DNA from: Maratus speciosus
Taxonomy: Eukaryota; Arthropoda; Arachnida; Araneae; Salticidae
Assembly: GCA_963932465.1 (NCBI GenBank)
Contig: OZ010786.1
Span: 446,450,619 to 446,514,618, forward strand
DNA length: 64,000 nt
Direction: 5' to 3'
The number at the start of each line of letters is the position of its first letter. Positions within the stretch are counted from its first letter, which is position 1. Below, piece by piece: positions 33,967-43,732 of this stretch. The notes beneath the pieces were generated by a model. The model ran no database searches. It was not told where the DNA came from and was given only the letters and a program-made list of their open reading frames with translations. The position numbers and the translations under genes were made by a program.

Positions 33967-36023
33967 TCAGCGCAACATGTTATTATGGACTTGGACTATC
34001 GAATAGTTTTACGTAAGTCGAATCTTTAATACTTCTTAGTTATTGAGTTAATGAAAAGACTTGCTTATTCGTCGGGTAATCTGGGCCTAATTGTGAAGGG
34101 TTAGTTTATATAAAGGTGTTTTAAACCTTAAATTTGAATATGACTTAATTTATATGTAGCAGTCTTGCCGGGTCCCCTACGGTCTTTCTAAATCCCTAAC
34201 AGAATTTATACATGCGAGGTTAACAAAATAATGATCATTTTCTGCTGTAAATTTAATATATTTAATTGTTGAGCATATTTAAGCTGTACATGACAGCACC
34301 ATGTTTATGTTGTATATGAAAACATTCAGTTGAGGATTGATAGTATCCGAAATAGATATTTCTTGTTGATATTGTTTAAAGAAATCTGATTAATATACTG
34401 CTAAATTTACTCTGAAACGTTTCTCAAAGTTATGGGCAGCGACAGAACATTTCTTCAAGGAATAAGTCTTTAATCATCCGCCTACTATACCGATTCAATG
34501 GATTAGGCAGGCACATTCAAAATTCTTTTTCTCGTGGAAAACAAAGACTGAAAATTCTGTAAATATGTGACTTTTTCTCATATTTGCAGAAAACTGTCAC
34601 ATATTTACACAAGTCACATATTTGAAAAAGTCACATATTTACAGAACTTTTTTTTATGAGAGAAATCGTTTTCAATATACCTGTCGGCTCCATTAGGCCA
34701 GTCTGGAGGCGGAGAGTTTAATATTGATTAAGGATTCTTTTCTGAGAATAAATCGTAAGTAATTCGGAGATAGTTGACTTTAGACATGTTTCTCGTTGGG
34801 AGAATTTTTCAGTTTCGAAACGGGGGCACACTAGAGTTCCGGTGGTTATTGCCCTTTAAGACCATTAACAGGAATAAAATCAGAAATCTTCGGTTGGGAC
34901 ACTTCGTTGCTCCGGATGAGAATTTACGACGAGGGCTACCGCCTGAATTCAACACAGAATTCGGAAGATTTTATAGTATAATTTCAAAAACCTTCTTGTT
35001 AGATCAAGAAGCATTTTCTTTATAGTGTACTATTTCGTAATAAAACAGAACTTTACAAAGTTGAACTTAAATTACACAATGTGGTATGGACGTTTTTCAA
35101 AATAAATTGTCCAAAATGCGAAGCTAACAACATCCTGATCATTTCCATAAAATGAAGACAATTTTATCCAGGTTAAATAAACATGCTTACACCGGAAACT
35201 TTTCTTAATAACTAACATTAATTAAGAACGCCAAAGAAATAAAAATTAGTCTTTAAAATAATGTTTCTAGTTCAGTACTTGTTTATTTACTACGGAAAGC
35301 ATAGTTACTGTATTACAGAAAATATCGGTATGTTGGCAGCAATGCAGAATGTCTTCTAATGAGTAAAATATCTGAAAACATATCCATCATATGCTAAAAA
35401 AGAAAACTATTTTACGAATTGTTTCATCCATCTTGTCTACAGCTAAATTGTGGCGGTAGAAGAAAGATTAATGGAGAATAAATGACAAATAGCTCATTTT
35501 CCTTTTCTGTTGTTCTTCGTGTAGCTACGACAAGCTTGGTCACAGTCACGGTTAATGATATTTTAGATTATTTAGAAGCATGCTACGAATGATTTTTTTC
35601 TTGTAGAATTGTTCTGAGTGGTGACATACAAAAACAGTTTACGAGGCGAGATTGTGATTTATTTAAAAGCTTTCTTTTATTTACTCTCGAGCCAACTATT
35701 ATGTTGTAGATGCTCGTTAAGCAGAAAGCGAATTGGTGTTTATCTAGAGTAATTTCATTAGAAGATCTTTTTCTTAATGATTTGTTTTATCTATTCACAA
35801 ATTTTTAAAACATTAGTAATTTTTATTTCAAAATATTTCAATACGATATGTGAAGAACTGAAAATTATTAAAATGTTCAAGAAAAATTATATTTCCTTAG
35901 GAATTGTGCATTTTTTTTTATAAGTTGAAAAAGGTTTTAGGATAAAATCTAAAACTATTTTATTGTTTGAGAATGAATCTCGCAAACTTTTTGTGAAATG
36001 GAAATAAATGAGATGAATTGAGT
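33967..36023. other. long stretch with no recognised gene
   Basis: Apart from the hairpin at 34555-34646 I see only AT-rich sequence. The 83-residue frame at 34774-35025 resembles nothing I know and has no supporting context. Confidence 0.45.
34555..34646. repeat. 92-bp inverted repeat with perfect 23-bp arms
   Basis: Arms at 34555-34577 and 34624-34646 are exact reverse complements, beginning ttctgtaaatatgtgacttt. The 46-bp loop holds further direct copies of the cacatattt word. It may be a miniature element or a fragment of one. Confidence 0.8.
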
Positions 36024-36027
36024 TTAA

Positions 36028-36227
36028 ACCCTTCGCGACGAGCGTCTCTTACAGAATTTTTAATCTTTAATCACCAGTTTTTCAAAACAGAAATTTTTGC
36101 CTAATTTAATCGGGCATAATTTAAAATGCCCGAATTAAAAAGGGCAAAATTTTCAATAAAAACAACTGGAGGAAATAATCAAAGGTTTTTATGCATCACG
36201 TATACGTGCACGCTCGTCTCCAAGGTG
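36028..36227. mobile_element. 200-bp TTAA-flanked MITE
   Basis: TTAA flanks at 36024-36027 and 36228-36231. The left end reads acccttcgcgacgagcgtct and the right end inverted reads caccttggagacgagcgtgc. Non-coding. Its right part is copied again at about 36597-36690 by the tandem duplication described at 36147-37062. Confidence 0.65.
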
Positions 36228-37062
36228 TTAAGGGATTAGATATTTTGGAAATGTCGAAAATTGCTAAATGCATCATTTTTTTTAAATCAAATTCTTTTAA
36301 ATAAATTAAAATCAAATGTATAAATTAATAACCACCTAGGGAAAAGAGTAAGAGTTATAGTTAAAATAGTTTTTTTAAAAAATAGCCGCCTTATGTGCCT
36401 GAAAGTCGCTCACATGTCGCCTGGATATAAAGTTGCTTCGTAAAAAGTTACAGTAAGTCTGTCTATGTCGGACTTGGTGAAAGACGAAAATCTGTCTAAA
36501 ACCGAAAGATTTGACAGTCTCTGAGAACGATTTCCAATACAGTAAGACCAGCCCAAAGCGCAATGCTACCCTTGAAGGAAAAGGTTTTCGGTCAATTTTC
36601 AATAAAAAATAACTGGAGGAAATCATAAAGGATTCAGAGCACCTTATTCGGCTCGTATAAGTGACGCTCGTCTCCAAGGTTTCAAGGGATTAGATAATTT
36701 GAAAATGTCAAAAAATGCTAAATGCAGATTTTTTAAGCGGATTTTTAAAAAATAAATTAAAATCAAAAGTATAAATTAAGTAATAACCACGTAGAGAGAA
36801 GAGTTACCTTTAAAATTAATTTTTTAAATAGCCGCCTTATGTCCCTGAAAGTCGCCTGGGTGTAAAGTTGCTCCGTAACTAGGGTAGAGAGTCTATTAAA
36901 ACGCCTTACATTTTTCAAAAAGTTACAGTAAACTCTGTCTAAGTCGGGCTAGGTGAAAGAAGAAAATCTGTCTAAAACCGAAAGATTTGACAGTCTCTCA
37001 GAACGATTTCTAATAGAGTAAGACCAGTCCAAATCGGAATACTACCCTTGAAGGAAAAGGTT
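36147..37062 (+). repeat. 446-bp tandem duplication breaking inside a MITE
   Basis: Unit 1 (about 36147-36592) and unit 2 (about 36593-37062) match in order. Both have the 'aactggaggaaat' start, the 'gctcgtctccaagg' MITE end, 'ataaattaaaatcaaa', 'atagccgccttatgt' and then the start of the cagtaa MITE. In unit 1 that MITE is cut after 'ggttttcgg' and joined to the next unit. In unit 2 it is complete (36926-37101). The junction is therefore inside the MITE. Confidence 0.75.
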
Positions 37063-37101
37063 TTCAGACACCGACGATTCAGCCTTTGAAAGAATTTACT
37101 G
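36926..37101. mobile_element. 176-bp TA-flanked MITE (cagtaaactct family), second copy
   Basis: It starts cagtaaactctgtctaagtc and ends gaatttactg, flanked by TA, with the same length as 5298-5473. The body is diverged but words such as 'aaaatctgtctaa' and 'cgaaagatttga' are shared. Confidence 0.75.
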
Positions 37102-37190
37102 TATTTCATGAAATAATTTTCTTCTGGTTCTAATTATAATCATTTGTTTAGATTAACTTTTAACACAGTTATTTAACTGGTAAATAAATC

Positions 37191-37431
37191 ATAACAGTTG
37201 TAAATTTCTAAGTGGGTGAAAAAAGTCCGGGGCAGGATTCGAACCAGGGATATTTTCGCTGAAGCCATCAATGCTCTACCAACTAAACCATCCTCAACTG
37301 AACAGAATTAGACCTCCAGATTCGTCTGGGATGGTTTACTTGGTAGAGCTTGGTTCTTTCAGCCAAGGCATCCCTGGCTCGAATCCTGGCCCCGACTTTT
37401 TTTCCCTTACTTGGAAATTTACAACTGTTAT
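37191..37431. repeat. fold-back element with tRNA-like arms, locus 1
   Basis: The outer ends read ataacagttgtaaattt inward from both sides. The arms pair over about 115 bp around a roughly 25-bp centre. Each arm, read outward from the centre, looks like a tRNA-derived sequence. There is an A-box-like tggtttacttggtaga and, about 35 bases on, a B-box-like ggctcgaatcc (right arm, plus strand) or ggttcgaatcc (left arm, minus strand). Neither arm folds into a convincing tRNA gene, so I call these tRNA-like. A larger element of similar design is at 53362-54032. Confidence 0.75.
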
Positions 37432-38296
37432 AATTATTTGACTTGGAAAAAAAGGGTTGTATCTATGTGGAAGTTTTAAAGATTCTTATATTAGACCTAC
37501 TTGCACAAAATTTAATAGAAATAAAATCATTTAATGTTTTTGAAATTCAAGTCATACATAATGTACTGTGCGCAGAATAACATTCACATAACTCTGTTGT
37601 ATGAGCTATTTTTTAATGCATACACAAATAGTGTCTTTTCCTGAATCAATTACTTAAAAACGTATACAAATATGATGTAAAAGGGTTTCATAAAATCAGA
37701 AACCATACCTTAAGATTTTGTTTATGAAATTTGCGACCACTGGTGTTTGACAATTGAGAATACCTTACTGTTGTATGATCTATTTTGTTTTGTTTTAAGG
37801 AACTAATTTCAGAACTTTCTCGTATATTTCTTGTGTGATATGTATGAGAGCAATAAAAGACTTTTATCCTCACACCACCGTGTCATTTTCGTAAATGAGA
37901 GATGTCCGGTCTGTCTGCTACGAATATATGTCGCAGATAATGATCCGAACCATTATTGTGCGGGGTGGGTTAGCTCACTTTCATTTGACTCGCCCTCGTA
38001 TATTGTATCTTTACGTCAAACTATTTCGGTAGTTTCTCTTAGAATAGATGTATAGCATAAACTAGACTTAAATATTATTTTGCCTTTAATGAAATTACCC
38101 CCAAAACTTGTTCTAGAATCTTAATTTTGCATGTGACTGAGTTTTTACTGAACTTACAACAGCAATATGTTCCTTCTCTCTACAATCAATCTTTCTGTTT
38201 CATTATTTCAATTATAACAGTTCTTTGATCTGCAAGCTTTAATATCTGGAATTTCATATACTCGTACATAATTTAGAAAAATATACTGCTTCAGTT
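37432..38296. other. stretch without a recognised gene
   Basis: No conserved coding sequence or inverted ends were seen. The open frames here are short and unlike known proteins. Confidence 0.45.
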
Positions 38297-38300
38297 TTAA

Positions 38301-38510
38301 CTCTTTGATTACGGAATCGTGACATATACGTTCCAGTGATTTTTTTAAATTCTATTTCTACCATATTTTATAAAATAATCTCTGTTATACCCTTATTCTA
38401 GTATATTTTCAAGAAAAAGCTACCAAAAAGATATTTCAATTAATGTAAAGAATCAGTAGTTTAACTGAAAATACCAATAACAATACTTGATGAAAACTAT
38501 AAAGGGTTAC
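38301..38510. mobile_element. probable TTAA-type MITE, family D, second copy
   Basis: TTAA at 38297-38300 is followed by ctctttgattacgg and cgtgacatatacg, which match the right end of 18838-19031 read inverted. The right side ends at about aaaggg before gttac, so the second TTAA is changed. The boundaries are less certain than in the first copy. Confidence 0.4.
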
Positions 38511-38514
38511 TTAT

Positions 38515-39085
38515 TGATGCTAAATTTTGGGTTTTATTTCATAGCTCAAAGAGTTTTAATAACAAGAGTGAACGTCATATTAACACCTTGTTAACAATTT
38601 ACGGTCTATGCTCGAATTGCGAAAACAAAATACCACCTTCACCTAGAACGTATAGGTAGTCATTTTTTGAGTCCCTAAACTAAAAATATAGGTTTCCGAG
38701 CTATGAGAATAGGGTAGTCAACTAAGCTGAATAGGCGAAATAATCTAGAATTTCTAGTCTCTTGTTTTCTAGGTAACGAAATGATAGCGAATCGTTTCAG
38801 TAGCGTGAAATTATCGCTTGATTTCTGGAATAGTTTCATAAACTAGAACGATAGTTACTAAAACTAACCTCTTGTGTTCGCATCTATTTTCAGAAATTTT
38901 TAATTAAGTTTGAGCACGAGAATATCGGAAAATGCTCTAGATTTCTAGTAGGAGGTTCTAGAACTCTCTAGCAAAGGGAACTAGAATTTATAGAGATGAC
39001 ATAAAACTATTTTTTAGAGTCACAATTAAGATTCTAGATACCAGAACCATATTGTTATTTCAGTTCGAGCTTTAGTCTAGCGATA
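38515..39085. other. stretch without a recognised gene
   Basis: No gene seen. The word ctaga recurs unusually often between 38740 and 39050, without a regular period. Confidence 0.4.
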
Positions 39086-39087
39086 TA

Positions 39088-40294
39088 CACTGAGGTGACA
39101 AAAGTTATGGGATATGCTGCTAATAGCGGGTCGGTCCTCCGTTTTCCCGGCGACGTGCAGAAAATTGACGTGGCATGGACTCCATGAGTTTCTGGAAGTC
39201 CTCTGGAGAAATATTGAGTCATGCAGCCTCTATAGACATCCATAAATCCGAAAGTGTTGCAGGTGGAGGATTTTGTGCACGAACTGATCTCTCGATTATG
39301 TCCCATAAAATTTCGATGGGATTCATGCCGGGCGATCGCGGTGGCCAAATCATCCGCTGGATTTGCCCAGAATGTTCTTCAAACGAATCGCGAACAGTTA
39401 TGGCCCGGTGACATGACGCATTGTCATCCTGGAAAATTCCATCCTTGTTTGGGTACATGAAGTCCATGAATGGCTGCAAGTGGTCTCCCAGTAGCTGAAC
39501 GTAATCATTTCCAGTTAACGATTGGTTCAGTTTGACCAGCGTACCCAGTCCATTCCATATAAACGCAGCCCAAACCGCTATGGAGCCACCACTAGCTTTC
39601 ACAGTGCCTTGTTGACAACTTGGGTCCATGGCTTCATGGGGTCTGCGCCACACTCGTACCCTTCCATCAGCTCTTAGCAATTGAAATCGTGACTCATCTG
39701 ACCAAGCCAATTTTTTCCAGTCATCTACGGTCCAACTGATAGTGTCACGAGCCAAGGAGCGTTGCTGTTGGCGATGCCGTGTTGTTGGTAATGGCACCCG
39801 AGTCGGTCTTTTCTACAATAGCCCATTAAAGCCAAATTTCGACGACCTGTCCCAATGGACACGCCCGTCGGACGTCCCACAATCCTTCCTGGGGTTATTT
39901 CACGCAGTTTTACTTGTCTGTTCATACTGACAACTCTACGCAGACGTCGCTGGTCGCGGTCATTAAGTGCCGGTGGTCGAACACTGCGTTGTCCATGACG
40001 GGAGGTTATGCCTGAATGTAGGTATTCTCGATACACTCTTGACACTGTGGATCTCGAAATGTTGAATTCCGTAACGATTTGCGAAATGTGTCTAGGTCAA
40101 ACTAGCATACCGCGTTCAAAATCCCTTACTTCTCATCGTGTGACCATAATAACATAATCAACCTTCTCACACTACGCAATTGAACACAAAGGAAAGTCCA
40201 GCCCAGGCACTGAGCATTCATACAATTTGTAAGCGACTCTATTGCCATCTATATATTTGCATATTGCTATCCCATGACTTTTGTCACCTCAGTG
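39088..40294 (-). mobile_element. near-complete Tc1-like element, DD36E spacing
   Basis: The ends read cactgaggtgacaaaagtta and, inverted, cactgaggtgacaaaagtca, and continue as atgggata on both sides. TA flanks both ends. The 1,207-bp length and end-to-end match of the coding region to the known layout make this one of the best preserved elements in the window. The gene is on the minus strand. The element shows no nested insertion. Confidence 0.92.
39120..40141 (-). pseudogene. Tc1-like DD36E transposase
   Basis: Reading leftward, the amino region gives 'DFERGMLV' near 40120 and 'ISRSTVSRVYREYLHSG' (first helix-turn-helix). 'RHGQRSVRPPALNDRDQRRL' is the linker and second DNA-binding part. 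The catalytic domain has 'KLAWSDESRFQLL' (first Asp), 'GIFQDDNASCHRA' (second Asp) and 'PPRSPGMNPIEILWD' (Glu). I count 36 residues between the second Asp and the Glu. The product ends 'RRRENGGPTRY' at a stop at 39120-39122. All three catalytic residues survive, and 192 residues are in one frame (39219-39797). Frameshifts near 39220, 39790 and 40045, and a stop near 40110, inactivate it. DD36E spacing has been described for the Incomer group; I have not compared sequences. Confidence 0.88.
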
Positions 40295-40296
40295 TA

Positions 40297-40978
40297 TGTT
40301 ACTCCGTTGGACGACGCTTGAGTAATACTCGAGCTTGACTTTAAAACTTTAAAATTAAATTTTCCTGTTACCTACTCGAGCGCAGACGGCTCTAAGATAT
40401 TTAGTGGATATTTGTTTTCCAAAATAAAATATAAAGGGCAGCACACGTTCTATATTTTGCGAACACTGAAATATTGCTCTGTGTGCAAAAGCATGTTTTA
40501 AAATGTTTCACAAAAAAGCGAATTTTATAAAATGACAAGTTTTTAAATTGTTGCTATATTTACAGTGTCTGTTTATATTGGGCTTCTAAATCATATGCAG
40601 TAAAAATAATGTAAGAAGCAAATTATTATTATTTTATAAATATATTTTGTAAAAAAAATGTAAGTAAAACTTTTTATCTGACGAAGTGCCAACCCTAGTA
40701 AAATAGATTAAAAAAGAGTAGAAAATGTCGCTGGTTGAATATGCCACACGAAGTGAAGTGGAGAATGCCGAATGGGCCGCACGAAGTGAAGTAGAGTTCA
40801 CTGAATGTGCCAGTGATAAGATACGCGGCGACGGGTGGCCATAACACAACTGGATCATGTTGTTATTATTTACATCAATGGGATATTTTTTAAAAAAGGT
40901 TAAAAATACTAAATATATAAATAAAACACATGTTTACAAATGACAATGTTAGGTATTTAAACACCTACGAATGAAAGT
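40297..40978. other. stretch without a recognised gene
   Basis: The only pattern is a short direct repeat, 'cacgaagtgaagt', near 40747 and 40782, spaced 35 bp. No known gene or element was recognised. Confidence 0.45.
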
Positions 40979-40980
40979 TA

Positions 40981-41527
40981 CGAGGGTGTCAGCAAGTAGG
41001 TCAGAAATTGATATGAGAGGTCAGAAATTAGTAGTAAATTTTATCCAAATATGCCAATAGGTGGCAGCATAATCCGTCTATAAGATGTTAATTTCGACTT
41101 TATGAGACAGCAGTTCTAAAAGATGAGCAGGGTCATTCAAAAGTTGTCGACGAAGAGCGAAGTGGTCGTCCAGTTGAGATTGTGACAGAAGAATCACAGC
41201 GGAAGGTCGGGAAAATGATTGCTATGCTGCCCATTGTTGTTCGCATGTCAGCTGTAACCATTTCCTTAACCTACCGCACTGATTCTTCTGTCGCAATCTC
41301 AACTGGACGATCATTTCGTTCTTCGTCAACAACTTTTAAACAACTCTGCTCATCTTGTACAACTTTTGAACAACCCTGCTCATCTTGTACAACCGCTGTC
41401 TCATAAATTCGAAATTAACATCTTATAGTTAGATTATGCTGCCACCTATTGGTATATTTGGAAACAATTTACTACTAATTTCCGACCTTTCATATCAGTT
41501 TGTGAATTACTTACTGACTGACCCTCT
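40981..41527. mobile_element. mariner-derived palindrome (two 5' ends face to face)
   Basis: TA flanks at 40979-40980 and 41528-41529. The left arm from gagggtgtcagcaagtaggt and the right arm inverted, agagggtcagtcagtaagta, pair over about 240 bp around a centre near 41240. The arms share 'accaataggtggcagcataa' and 'gatgttaatttcga'. They also share a stretch reading as mariner transposase amino end ('VVDEERSGRPVEIVTEES' on the plus strand, 'DEERNDRPVEIATEES' on the minus). The mariner gene is cut before its catalytic domain in both arms. The right arm also has a tandem 33-base duplication near 41335-41395. Confidence 0.82.
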
Positions 41528-41529
41528 TA

Positions 41530-43292
41530 GATACCTACATTTTAAAGTGTTGAACTAAGAGCCCAAAAGAAGTGAAGTGAAAAACTCTGTAATTGCCAGA
41601 GGTAGAAGTTTTACTTTTTTTGGCTCTCTTGAAAAGTTTCATCTTTTGGACTTTCAGCGTTTGCCATATTTAGTCCTGAATTAATGTTTATAAAAATTTT
41701 TTAACACATGTATTGTTACATTATGTACATATTTTGAAATCAAAGGATTTGGAATTTGAAATAGAAAAAAATAGAATATCTGAAGTATGAGTATTTTAAA
41801 AAATTGAAAAAAAAGTAAAATATCTCAGTCCACTGCAGTGACTACAGCCATAAAGGGTCATACCGGAATGTGTTAACAATAAATATTAATGGGCCCGAAA
41901 TAAAGCAAATTAATTAAAAAAAATATTAGAGTTTAGTCGTCTAGATAAAATAATGTTTTACAAATAAGATAATCATATTAATCAAAGAATCGGCCTTTAA
42001 TGCATTAACGTAAGTGATTTCTTTCGTTAGACAAATGGTTTGACTGTTATTTAGTAAAAAGAAACAAATGATATACAAATACTTTAAACGGTACTTTCTG
42101 CATTCAATATCACTACAACGAAAAAGGTCACCCTTAATAAAGAAAACCAAAAGAACAGTTTATTTTTATTTAATCTTCTCAACAGCTCTTTACAAGATTA
42201 TTAATGGAACTTGTACCCTTTCCATGGCGTAATTAATTCCAATTCATATTAATTAATATATGATCTTTGCACAATAATTCCTTTGTTAGTGGATATTTAT
42301 CTTACATAATATTAATATAATGTGTATATTTATTACGAGATAAAAAAATTTAATATTCAATGCCATCTTATCGCAGATTTGTATGATATTCTTTCTGCAA
42401 TCATCGCAGCTAGAACAAAGAAAAGGATAAAACTTTCATAAAATTATCAAATATTCAACAACTATTATTTATTCTCCATGACATCTCGTTATATGATGAT
42501 TGATGGAATATGCAAAACATTAATATAGTTTAATAATTTAAAAGAATCAGAGTTAAAGAATAATTAAAAATAATGAAATATTTTATAATGAATTTTGTTG
42601 TTATAATAAATATGCCAGACCTCCGTTTTTTATATAAAATAAAAACAACAGCAACAACAACAAGAAACACATCTAAAATACTGTAAAAAACTTCACAGTT
42701 TATGAAAAACGCGAAAAAGCTTTTGAAAACCCAATTTCTGCAATTACTAGAAATATTCGGAAAAATATCCGAATTTTTATGTGTAGCCCTATATTTGGTC
42801 TATAGATTTTTATATAATAAAATATACTTCAGATAGAAATAACATAGCACAGTTGAAGATTTACCTTCAGTAATTCCCGTCAATAAATGGAAATGTACTC
42901 AAAATCGTTTGTGCAGCTCTATAAATGATATACAGGATTTATATGCACTAAGTAATATGCAAAAAATTAGTTAACTTTAAAAACGCGCCCCGTGGCTGAA
43001 AATACACTTCAAGCAATTATGGTTCGCATACAGTATTGAAACCGAATTTTTTGTGGGTCCCTGTAAACGTACGATGGGTGTTATACACACCGTATTATAC
43101 AATAATAATAACTTTATAGCGCACGCACCCTAGTGATGTATAGCAATTCCAATATGTTTCAAATAGTATAATAACATTAATATACACTGGGGTGATTTTT
43201 CTCCATTTTCCAATGTGTAAAAGAATTTTTTTAAGTGTCTCTCTAAACAAACTGTAACTGTTACATTTCATTTTGAACACTGGACGTTGTTA
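41530..43292. other. AT-rich stretch without a recognised gene
   Basis: No conserved coding sequence, RNA gene or paired ends. (CAA)n-like bases near 42645-42665 are the only simple repeat. Confidence 0.5.
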
Positions 43293-43365
43293 CTCGGATT
43301 ACTGTGCAATATATATATATATGTTAATATCATTCACATATATATATATTGCACAGTAATCCGAG
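43293..43365. repeat. perfect long-stem palindrome with AT core
   Basis: The left arm starts ctcggattactgtgcaatat and runs into an AT run. The right arm is its exact reverse complement ending ccgag at 43365. The stem is about 27-29 bp with a loop of about 15 bases. The GC-containing outer 16 bp match without a mismatch, so this is not just an AT run. Such a sequence could extrude as a cruciform. Confidence 0.85.
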
Positions 43366-43732
43366 AATATTTACGCACGCTAAAGCGCGGACAGACGGCA
43401 GACAGGAGGCAGACGAACCATCTGTCTGCCGATTAAATAAATTTATCTCCAAACACAATTTGCCGTCCTTTTCTTGTGGCAAAGTGAGACATAACATAAT
43501 CTAGCTGTTTTTCGGATAAATATACTTGCACTTTTATCTTGCTACTAAAATTTGAAAGTAAATTAGGTTTATTTAAACCGAATTCCTAAACACTTTTCAT
43601 ATACGTGGGAAAGAGTTATAAACTGAATTCAAGTTGCAAATTAATTACTATTTTTCAAATATGCAGTGTAATATCTTTCTTAGAAGCAATCACAATAACA
43701 AAATATAAACTATTCTGAGTGATAGAATATTA

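Noticed and set aside
34774..35025. 83-residue plus-strand frame with mixed composition
   Set aside because: It looks slightly protein-like but has no recognisable motif, no homologous copy and no splice context.
36375..36677. 100-residue minus-strand frame
   Set aside because: It lies across a truncated MITE and a tandem duplication junction and matches no protein pattern I know.
37191..37431. Real tRNA genes on both strands
   Set aside because: The A-box and B-box words are recognisable but I could not see a proper acceptor stem or a clear anticodon arm. The mirrored setting fits a repeat better.
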